Source of the DNA: Phycisphaerae bacterium
GTDB taxonomy: Bacteria; Planctomycetota; Phycisphaerae; Sedimentisphaerales; Anaerobacaceae
Assembly (NCBI GenBank): GCA_021736645.1
Contig: JAIPFM010000228.1
Coordinates: 1 to 44,165, forward strand
Length of the DNA: 44,165 nucleotides
Direction of reading: 5' to 3'
Shown piece by piece: positions 35,329 through 41,954 of the stretch. The position numbers were made by a program, and so were the translations under genes. The notes under the pieces were generated by a model. The model was not told the DNA's origin and did no database searches. It saw only the letters and a list, made by a program, of their open reading frames with translations. Every line of letters begins with the position of its first letter. The first letter of the stretch is position 1.

Positions 35329-35610
35329 TTAGAGTAGTGATTTAAGAAAATCAATATCGGATTCAGTCTGAGTCGCTAGTCCGTGCAGGAAACCTACGTT
35401 ATCATACATGCCATCGGTGTGTTTGTGGGGATCGCTTGAACGAGAAAAGCCATGTTCGCCCGATGCGATCTCCGCCGCCAATTGATCGGCTTTTGCCTGG
35501 GTTTCCCTTGCCTCCTCATTGAATTCATTGATCAGCCTTCGCAAATCCTGGATTTCCTCCTTAATACGGTCTCTTGACCAGGTGATTGCAGCTTTCCTAT
35601 CAATTGCCAT
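35329..35610 (-). CDS. 93-residue alpha-helical protein, tandem paralogue 1
   Basis: The product is MAIDRKAAITWSRDRIKEEI...IDFLKSLL. Shared with the next gene downstream are the segments W-S-x-D-R-I, EE, DLRR, SGEH, SSDP-K-TD and the C-terminal FLKSLL. The first half is a probable coiled coil (IQDLRRLINEFNEEARETQAKADQLAAEIA). GGAGG lies 6 bases before the ATG. The two genes are separated by 157 bases in which I see no repeat or hairpin of note. Function unknown; a small cytoplasmic helical protein. Confidence 0.72.
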   Translation of the reverse strand: MAIDRKAAITWSRDRIKEEIQDLRRLINEFNEEARETQAKADQLAAEIASGEHGFSRSSDPHKHTDGMYDNVGFLHGLATQTESDIDFLKSLL

Positions 35611-36073
35611 AGCAAACCTCCATTATTTAATGACGACCCTTATCTCAAGATTCGCTGCCCCAGTAGCGAGCGTGTAAATCTCAAGATATTCGGAAGTAAA
35701 GCTCACCACTTGCGATACGAAAGGCTTCGATGAGATAGTCCAGACGTTTTTCTGTTGGCATTTGCGACATTGCTTCCTCAATATTCACTATTGGATTACC
35801 GCGAAATATTGCATGCTATCATAATTATTGAAACGACCTTTTTCCACACTTCTCATGTCAGAATATGCGATATTGGGTCATAAAGCAACATGTATTGCGC
35901 GATGTGCAAGATATTGAATCTGGCAAAACCACGCGCATTGGGCACCGGGGGATACCCGAAAACCCGAAAGTAGAAACGGTCTGCTCAGGCTCCAATTGAG
36001 CCGCTGGACATTTGAATGAGGGGTACCGCACCTTTTCCCATGTCCTGAAGACTCTTCTAACAAGGCCCCCCCC
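35611..36073. other. Intergenic stretch with a short broken reading frame
   Basis: No convincing gene is present. On the minus strand a short frame near 35685-35815 (...GNPIVNIEEAMSQMPTEKRLDYLIEAFRIASGELYFRIS, then a stop) looks like a protein fragment but lacks a proper start. The stretch ends in a run of C and A residues at 36067-36080, where the direct repeat begins. Confidence 0.4.
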
Positions 36074-36291
36074 AAAAAAAACTTCACTTACCTTCCAGAT
36101 TCTGGAAACCACCCCCTAGTCTGCTCCTGATTAATCCTATCCAATACATGCCATGAAGAACCATTGAGTGAATTCAAAAGGTGACCCATGGCAACCCTTG
36201 CCGAACAACTCGTTAATGTCCAGGCAGCCATTGAAGCGGCCGAATCGGCCCAGTCCGTATCCGGGGGAGGCAGGTCTCGTCAAATGGCCGA
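36074..36291 (+). repeat. Direct repeat, left copy (~218 bp)
   Basis: This segment is nearly identical to 40685-40903, with scattered single-base differences. Both begin in an A-run followed by CTTCACTTACCTTCCAGATT, include a ribosome binding site and start codon (AAGGTGACCC-ATG), and break off within the codon after MA in the gpW-like reading frame. The four genes between 36433 and 39905 lie between the copies. Confidence 0.93.
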
Positions 36292-36388
36292 AGGGGCAGG
36301 GTTGAACGGTCGAGGGGGCGGTTCTCGAATCTCAGCATTGAATGATTGCCAATTTTCGCTTTGCTTAAATCCGAGGACCGACACCTAA
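36188..36388 (+). pseudogene. Truncated gpW-like phage head-tail gene (left copy)
   Basis: The first 34 codons (MATLAEQLVNVQAAIEAAESAQSVSGGGRSRQMA) match the gene at 40800 except for silent changes. The frame then leaves the repeat and runs through unrelated sequence (EGAGLNGRGGGSRIS...) to a stop after 66 residues. The N-terminus resembles gpW/DUF6148-type phage head-tail joining proteins, with a helix followed by 'GRS...ADL..L'. The ribosome binding site is intact, but the conserved C-terminal half is lost, so this is a fragment. Confidence 0.6.
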
Positions 36389-36432
36389 TTCGCCTGCTTT
36401 ATACACTGCTTTTACAGTCTCCTTTTTGGGTA

Positions 36433-36870
36433 TTAAACACCACGACCGCGAATCAAAGTGACCTCAATAATAGCGTGAGCAAGGTCACGATTGACTCCCA
36501 GCATTTCTGCCAATTCGGTGATGAAGGATTCTTCCTTATCGCCGACTATTCCATCTGCGAGCACCATCTCCGTTGCGAAAGCAAAGGCTGTTTCTCGCAA
36601 TTCTTCTGTGAGCGACCCTGCCGCCTGTTGAACCGCTTCCATTCCTAGCTGATCGGTGACATTTAGCGCGAAGTCGATGACGCTGTCATCTTCATCTTTT
36701 GAGTTGTTTGCGAATATTGGGCTGCGCGCACACATCGAGCGAAGGTATCCTACTTCCTCACTAGAGACATTGCCATCGACTTTGATCGCCGCAATGACGA
36801 TAGTCATGATTGCCTTCTGTGGGTCAAAAGTCGGCGTAGTTTTGGATTTCAGGCCGTCGAATAGTCCCAT
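36433..36870 (-). CDS. TerB-like protein
   Basis: The 145-residue soluble helical protein has the TerB/DjlA-type pattern of acidic helix pairs: IMTIVIAAIKVDGNVSSEEVGYLRSMC early on, and FATEMVLADGIVGDKEESFITELAEMLGV near the C-terminus. The two 'A.aDG.v...E...i' repeats are the family's metal-binding-like signatures. The N-terminus MGLFDGLKSK is typical of the stand-alone forms. The start has AAAGGAGA 8 bases upstream. It lies 12 bases after the 57-residue zinc-finger gene, so the two are co-translated. TerB proteins occur in tellurite-resistance and other stress or phage-defence contexts; none of the other ter genes is present here. Confidence 0.78.
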   Translation of the reverse strand: MGLFDGLKSKTTPTFDPQKAIMTIVIAAIKVDGNVSSEEVGYLRSMCARSPIFANNSKDEDDSVIDFALNVTDQLGMEAVQQAAGSLTEELRETAFAFATEMVLADGIVGDKEESFITELAEMLGVNRDLAHAIIEVTLIRGRGV

Positions 36871-36882
36871 GGTCCTTCTCCT

Positions 36883-37056
36883 TTAGATGGTTCCTTTACC
36901 GTTGCATACACCACACTTCTTCTTCCCGGAGCCGTTACAGAGCTTGCATTCTCGGTAATCGGTGGAAAGAAAGCCTCCGTAGTCCTTCTTACCCTTGCCT
37001 TTACAGTCAGGGCACTGGACACTCCCTTTACCGTGACATTCTCTACATGTAGCCAT
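36883..37056 (-). CDS. 57-residue DnaJ-type zinc-finger protein
   Basis: A short gene read from the ATG at 37054-37056 to TAA at 36883-36885. It encodes four CxxCxGxG-type motifs: CRECHGKG, CPDCKGKG, CKLCNGSG and CGVCNGKG. This is the zinc-binding cysteine-rich domain of DnaJ standing alone, without J-domain or substrate domain. It should bind two zinc ions and may act as a small protein-binding or disulfide-handling module. AAGGAG lies 6 bases before the start. It is followed after 12 bases by the TerB-like gene. Its cysteine spacing is intact, so it is likely functional. Confidence 0.82.
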   Translation of the reverse strand: MATCRECHGKGSVQCPDCKGKGKKDYGGFLSTDYRECKLCNGSGKKKCGVCNGKGTI

Positions 37057-37269
37057 TGTTGCTCCTTGTTGTGTTGTTAGTCATTCTCAAGTTTCACAGC
37101 TTGAAGAGACGAGGGGTCCCTGGATCTCGCCTAATTACCGATGACCCCTTATTCTCCGTTATTAATCTACATAGTCTGGGTCACTTACTATGTATACTTT
37201 TTTATCCGCATAATCTAAATTAGAAACGCTTGATGAATGTCGTCATGCTTCTCATATGACACGCAATCG

Positions 37270-37295
37270 CCTTTGATTAAACAGCCAGTCAAAGG
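37270..37295 (-). terminator. Possible hairpin after the FlgT/CsgG-like gene
   Basis: CCTTTGA (37270-37276) pairs with TCAAAGG (37289-37295), with CACG/CGTG words outside that could extend it. It lies 20-45 bases downstream of the gene ending at 37315 on the minus strand. No T-run follows, so termination is uncertain. Confidence 0.35.
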
Positions 37296-37314
37296 CACGT
37301 GTCAGACCAGCTCG

Positions 37315-38511
37315 CTACCTCTGTCCATCGTCATTTGCAGGCAAACGTTTACATGGTAAACCAACCTCAATTGTATCGATTTTTCCGTCAAGCACATCGG
37401 CGACCGAATAACTCTCGGCGACAGTCTGTATCCCAAGTGTCGCTAACTGTGGCCCCTCAATCCGAATGATGCGTCCGGTGTCTGGATTGGTCATTTCGCG
37501 AGGCAGACCAGAAACGATAAACTGTTCACCAGGAGTGAGACGAATGGCGCCCTGGTTAAGGTATATCTTACCGTCCAGCACCCCAAGCACGCGAACAGGC
37601 ATTATAACGTCAAGGGGACCCTCATTCAGATATGCGCAGCATTCTTTCACTAACTCTGGAATATAACGGTCCACGCCAGACTCTTGTTCGCGTTCACTTC
37701 GGCTAAACTTCAGGCTGACATTGTCAGTCCACCGAATCTCACATTCTGCGAATTCTACTATGCGCACGTTTAAATCTAGGACGATTTCGTGACTCACTAT
37801 TGGCACATTGTACAGGACATTCCGTGTAGACGTACCGTAAACTTCAGAGATAGTGCCAAGTAGCAGGTAATCGGCACCCAATTGCTCACCCAAACGAGCC
37901 AGTTCACGTACTGGCATATTGTTTGAGAGAATTCGCTGACGCTCCTTTTCAACATCAGGGGATGTCCGATCAAGCACCTGGAAACGGTGTGACTGCACGA
38001 CTTGGGCAATTACACGCTCAGTTATTTGCCGTGCAATCTCATCAAAATTAAGCCCGCTCCTTGTCGTCGAACTTGCCTGCGCTCGAATGGGCCAGATCGC
38101 CAGTTTTGGTTTCTCGGGGTCGGGACGAGAGGGTACGTATACGTATACCTGCATTGTGACTTTCCAGTCCCCATCAGCCCCTTTATCCGAAACAAGGATC
38201 TCATAGTTGCGAATAAAGCCATGAGTCCGTGTTTGAATACGCCTGAGCACATCGTCCGTTGCCGTATTCGTAGATGATACTTCACCCTTGTTCTCTTGGT
38301 AAATATCCTGCAGTACCCAACGAATCTTGCTTAGCGCATCAACTTCCAGGCCACGCACTTGGCGGATGGCCTCGATCAGCCCATTCACAACGGCTTCATC
38401 ATGGGTCCGACCATGCCCCACAATTTGACGGGTTTCCGTGCTGAGAGAAGCAGACATAGCGTCAACCGAAAGCAGTAGCACCAACATTGATAATATAGTC
38501 CGTTTGCTCAT
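37315..38511 (-). CDS. FlgT/CsgG-like exported protein
   Basis: The 398-residue protein has a signal peptide (ILSMLVLLLSVDAMSAS). Residues ~28-130 resemble the FlgT N-terminal domain (VGHGRTHDEAVVNGLIEAIRQVRG...VTMQVYVYVPS). Residues ~135-290 have the CsgG-type fold (PKLAIWPIRA...FDEIARQITERVIAQVVQSHRFQVLDRTSPDVEKERQR...GEQLGADYLLLGTISEV). The C-terminal part resembles the FlgT C-terminal SH3-like domain (VLGVLDGKIYLNQGAIRLTPGEQFIVSGL). There is no lipobox cysteine, unlike CsgG itself. No flagellar or curli genes are near. It overlaps the upstream gene by ATGA, so the two proteins probably act together at the cell envelope. Confidence 0.75.
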   Translation of the reverse strand: MSKRTILSMLVLLLSVDAMSASLSTETRQIVGHGRTHDEAVVNGLIEAIRQVRGLEVDALSKIRWVLQDIYQENKGEVSSTNTATDDVLRRIQTRTHGFIRNYEILVSDKGADGDWKVTMQVYVYVPSRPDPEKPKLAIWPIRAQASSTTRSGLNFDEIARQITERVIAQVVQSHRFQVLDRTSPDVEKERQRILSNNMPVRELARLGEQLGADYLLLGTISEVYGTSTRNVLYNVPIVSHEIVLDLNVRIVEFAECEIRWTDNVSLKFSRSEREQESGVDRYIPELVKECCAYLNEGPLDVIMPVRVLGVLDGKIYLNQGAIRLTPGEQFIVSGLPREMTNPDTGRIIRIEGPQLATLGIQTVAESYSVADVLDGKIDTIEVGLPCKRLPANDDGQR

Positions 38512-39905
38512 TTTTTTCTCCTCAGCGTTGGGTCCAGATGATCGAAGGAAGGAGACACAATGACTTCATCATCGTACTTGACTCGCTCAGCACGTTTCAC
38601 CTCATCCTGTTTGAGGAATTTTCCGCGGGCCAAATCGCGCGTAGAGGGGCTCCACATGAGTACATGCCCCACAAGAGGGTGGCCTGTTCTTGGGTTGTTT
38701 GCCGTCCATGTCTTGATGGTCGTGACACCCTCCCAGTCCGCCCGCCCGTTTTCCTTTATGAACTTGTCCATACGATTTCCAATTTCATAAGATTCCATCT
38801 CCCTTATGCTTATGTCCTCCATAATGTTCCTAATATCCTCCAACTCGGCATCATTCCCAGTCTGTTTGATCTCCAAATGACCGTTGACAAAAGCGGTCAA
38901 AGCAGCAGCAGCCTCGAGTTGAGCCGACATACGCGCCGCGCGCATGCGCGCTTGGGCAAGGCGGTTGCTTGTGGTCTTCGTTATGGCTGGTGCCGCTTGA
39001 CCGAATGCAACAAGCACGTTTTGCCCTGCGTCATCTTCCATTATACGGACCCCATGAACCGGAATATAACTTGCATCATCAGGAAGTGTCTCAGCAATCA
39101 TATCTTGAATGGATGCTGTGACTACCTCTGCTGGCCTTCGGGATACCGCTTCGCCGAGGACGCATTGTCGTGCTATATTTTCCAATTCATGGGAGTAGAT
39201 CACGAGAACGCCGACTGACCTCAAGTTCTCGAAGGTGGTGAGTACGCGAAGCCCCCTCATAGAACGGGTTGCTGACATCACAGCATTCCTTGTAAATGCT
39301 GCCTTCAACAGCTGTTTAGCCTCTGCCCGACTGGCCTTGCGGTAGTTGCCGGGGTCTATCTCAAAGTCGCGCAGCAGCTTGTCCAGATGTGCCTCCCCTA
39401 AGTCTATTCCCTTCTCCGCAGCAATGTCAATGCGGTCGCGTAGATAAGCAAGTTCGTCCCGGATTGGCCTGTCCTCTGGCAGCTCATCCAGCATAAACTC
39501 AAGAGTGTTTTCGAAGTAAACCCTCATATTCACTAATGCCAATTCTCCCTTGGCTGACGCGAAGGCTGTGTGAAAAGCAGCGATCCTTGCTTCCCCGTAT
39601 CTAACATCATCAGGCTCCACCTTAATTGGGGCAGATGCCCAACCGATATAAGCGTTGCCCGGATTGGCTGAATTCACACTCAATTCCCAGCCCCGCTCTG
39701 CCAAGTACTGGTCGCGCTGCTTTGTGAGCTCAGGGTCGCCGTCGATGTCTTTGACATCTGGGAACATGTTCCCTGGATTTACATAGGCTTTCTCGTCCAC
39801 ATTGTTTCCATCCGCCTGAGCAAAGATGGGAACGGTTAACACGCATAAGATCCCCATCAAAAACAATAATAGTCCTGAGTTTTCGGTTTTCCTCATTAGT
39901 TCCAT
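38508..39905 (-). CDS. Exported protein of unknown function, partner of the FlgT/CsgG-like protein
   Basis: The product has 465 residues from the ATG at 39903-39905, chosen because AGGAG lies 9 bases upstream and a clear signal peptide follows (SGLLLFLMGILCVLTVPIFAQA). An upstream ATG at 39998 would add 31 unlikely residues. The mature part is soluble and mixed alpha/beta, with RYGEARIAAFHTAFASAKGELALV, TKTTSNRLAQARMRAARMSAQLEAAAALTAFV and a conserved-looking end (KTWTANNPRTGHPLVGHVLMWSPSTRDLARG). The two alanine-rich helices recall the N-terminal 'A...A..nA' helix of FlgT-like proteins. I do not recognise the family. The stop overlaps the next start by ATGA, which argues for a fixed-ratio complex. 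Confidence 0.72.
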   Translation of the reverse strand: MELMRKTENSGLLLFLMGILCVLTVPIFAQADGNNVDEKAYVNPGNMFPDVKDIDGDPELTKQRDQYLAERGWELSVNSANPGNAYIGWASAPIKVEPDDVRYGEARIAAFHTAFASAKGELALVNMRVYFENTLEFMLDELPEDRPIRDELAYLRDRIDIAAEKGIDLGEAHLDKLLRDFEIDPGNYRKASRAEAKQLLKAAFTRNAVMSATRSMRGLRVLTTFENLRSVGVLVIYSHELENIARQCVLGEAVSRRPAEVVTASIQDMIAETLPDDASYIPVHGVRIMEDDAGQNVLVAFGQAAPAITKTTSNRLAQARMRAARMSAQLEAAAALTAFVNGHLEIKQTGNDAELEDIRNIMEDISIREMESYEIGNRMDKFIKENGRADWEGVTTIKTWTANNPRTGHPLVGHVLMWSPSTRDLARGKFLKQDEVKRAERVKYDDEVIVSPSFDHLDPTLRRKK

Positions 39906-40684
39906 TGTCTTCTCTCCTAATACAAATGAATGTTGTTTGACAGCTTTCATCTGCCAACCATGCCTGAACCAGAGCTTGCACAAACTCTTGGCAAGCATGA
40001 TCGGTGTGTAGAATCCAGCGATGACTTCGCTCTTGACTGTTGTCTCCTTTCTGAACCAACGGCTTTCCAGCGACTACTGCCCTCTCTATTTCATAGGCAC
40101 CCGATGCCAGGCGGTTTCTCGTCAACGCCACCTTCGGCTATATCAATAAGGCACTCTCTCGGCCACGGGTAACACTGAGATAAGATTCCGAGCCTACTTC
40201 CCGCAAGAATAAGTGTTCTTGTGTATTGCTACACCTTACTTTCCGTGCGCAGAAATCGACATTTTCAGATATGCAAAAAGTAGACTACAAGGTCTGGGAC
40301 CCGGATATAACGAGTCAGAGAACTTACTTAGTTTTACGTCTACAAGCGAAGTATCATAAACAGTGTTGTTACACTGCGGTGTTCTCTCATCAAAGGATGC
40401 AGACTTAACAATAATATGGCCTGTACCATTACCATGCAACTTTAAATCTGGTTGAAATAATGACTTTTTGATCAATCCAGGTATTTCTGACTAAGAGAAG
40501 CAGTTTTGAAATGCACCGGTACTCCCGGCGAGAATTGATGGGGCAGCCTAAATGAGCATATTTTGTAAGATAATCCCATTGCGGCAGGCCCCTTCTGGCA
40601 AACGGATAGGCCCCGCTGGAGCAGCCAAACACTTGAATCCCATTGTCTGATCCAACAATCGACCACAGATTTTCCCAACGGAAC
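39906..40684. other. Intergenic stretch, possibly holding a decayed gene
   Basis: No intact gene is supported. On the minus strand two overlapping open frames (40429-40686: WENLWSIVGSDNGIQVFGCSSG...; 40236-40475: PDLKLHGNGTGHIIVKSASF...) read like successive parts of one protein interrupted by a frameshift. Neither has a good start or a family I know. The first ~200 bases (39906-40130) are the probable promoter region of the 465-residue protein gene, but I cannot assign a promoter. Confidence 0.35.
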
Positions 40685-40903
40685 AAAAAAAAACTTCACT
40701 TACCTTCCAGATTCTGGAAGCCACCGCCTGGTCCGCTCCTGATTAATCCTATCCAATACATGCCATGAAGAACCATTGATGATTTCAAAAAGGTGACCCA
40801 TGGCAACACTTGCCGAACAACTCGTTAATGTCCAGGCAGCCATTGAAGCGGCTGAATCGGCCCAGTCCGTATCCGGGGGAGGCAGGTCTCGCCAAATGGC
40901 CGA
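40685..40903 (+). repeat. Direct repeat, right copy (~219 bp)
   Basis: Near-identical to 36074-36291 and in the same orientation. It includes the A-run, the CTTCACTTACCTTCCAGATT segment, a ribosome binding site and the first 34 codons of the gpW-like gene. Beyond the repeat this copy continues with plausible gpW-like sequence, so it is the more complete version. Confidence 0.93.
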
Positions 40904-41234
40904 TCTGGATACTCTATACGGGCGCGAGAGGGATCTGCTCAATCGCATCAGCCTGACCACCAGACCCACCACCGCGACCTGGGGTACTCAGGCTGGCAGC
41001 CTAAGCTTCATGGGCAAAGCCGTTACGAACTCCGGTGGGTTCATGCAAAGAAGCATCAGCTATAAAGAATCAGAAACTTCCATCCGATTAACATTCATAT
41101 TGAAAGGGTATGTTCGATTGCAGTTCCAAGCCCCGCAGGAGTCCCATGGGGGCCGTCATCCAAGTTCTGCGGCGGGCTCTGTGATCAAGTTTGCCCCCTG
41201 GGGATCTTCGCTACCCAGGGCATCTTCGACTTGA
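40800..41234 (+). CDS. gpW-like phage head-tail joining protein, C-terminus altered
   Basis: The first ~65 of 144 residues (MATLAEQLVNVQAAIEAAES, then GGRSRQMADLDTLYGRERDLLNRISL) resemble gpW/DUF6148-type small proteins that sit between the terminase and portal genes of tailed phages. These proteins are normally 65-80 residues with 'G.S....ADL..L...R..L..RI'. AAGGTGACCC precedes the ATG. From about residue 85 the frame runs through the right arm of the inverted repeat (the reverse of 32.2-32.4 kb), so the last ~60 residues are not native. No other phage structural gene is nearby, so this is a prophage remnant and may not be expressed. Confidence 0.6.
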   Translation: MATLAEQLVNVQAAIEAAESAQSVSGGGRSRQMADLDTLYGRERDLLNRISLTTRPTTATWGTQAGSLSFMGKAVTNSGGFMQRSISYKESETSIRLTFILKGYVRLQFQAPQESHGGRHPSSAAGSVIKFAPWGSSLPRASST

Positions 41235-41800
41235 AGAACAGTGACCGACACAGAACGTCCCCTCCGGGGAGCAGCCGAAGGATGCATGACGGCGGACCTG
41301 CGCATATGTCGGGAGTGTCGCATTGGCACCTGCCCTTCCAGGTTTTTCATGGTTGAAGTCGTTGGTGGTCGGTATTCGTTGGTCGTTGTTGTTGGTTTAA
41401 ATCCGTGTAATCCGCGCAATCCCCCCTAGGGGCAGGCGTGTCAAAAGAATGCTTTAAGCTGTTTGTTGTCAGTTGCTGATTATTTGTTTCTATTTCTTTG
41501 CTTCTTTGCGCGAGACAAAAACCAATTACGAGCACGAGCACCGTTCGTTTCACTCTCTGAGCACGAGCACGACAATGAACCGCTTCGCGGGCTGGTTTAA
41601 TAGACCCCTACCCTGGGCATGCAAGCATCGGTGCCTCGGCGTGACGGTGTCGGGTCGTGGGTTCATTCTAATCGCGTCAGCCTCTTACCTTCTTCTCTTC
41701 TTAGTTTCCTCCCTTCTCCGTGATCTCCGTGCCTCCGTGGTAAATAAACCTCATTCGAGCGCAGCGAGAACCATTCGCGTAAATTGGCAAAATTCGTGGT
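41040..41800. repeat. Repeat-rich non-coding DNA, right arm of an inverted repeat
   Basis: Part B' (41050-41232) is the reverse complement of 32212-32400, sharing for example CTTCCATCCGATTAAC and GTTTGCCCCCTGGGGATC in variant form. Part A' (41577-41790) is the reverse complement of 31096-31460, with CGCTTCGCGGGCTG, TTTAATAGACCCC, CTCCGTGATCTCCGTGCCTC and GCAGCGAGAACCAT. The stretch 41235-41954 holds no credible gene. Confidence 0.7.
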
Positions 41801-41954
41801 GAGAAGTAGTTTTTAGTTCTTTGCGGCGCTACCCAAGGCATCTTCGACCCCCTGGGGGTCTTCGACTTGAGCAAATCCTACCTTGTGCCCAGGGTATGAG
41901 CGGGCGCGAGACCATGATTTGTATTCGCCCCGCCAATTCATGTAGAGTCTCAGG

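Noticed and set aside
35858..36112. Two overlapping minus-strand frames of 69 and 84 codons
   Set aside because: No ribosome binding site, unusual composition, and overlap with the A/C homopolymer run at the start of the direct repeat.
36433..36870. Tellurite-resistance operon
   Set aside because: Only a TerB-like protein is present; terA, terC, terD, terE and terZ are absent.
37315..39905. Curli secretion (csg) or flagellar outer-ring genes
   Set aside because: The CsgG/FlgT-like protein lacks a lipobox, and no other csg or flg gene is in the window, so the resemblance is to the fold and not the pathway.
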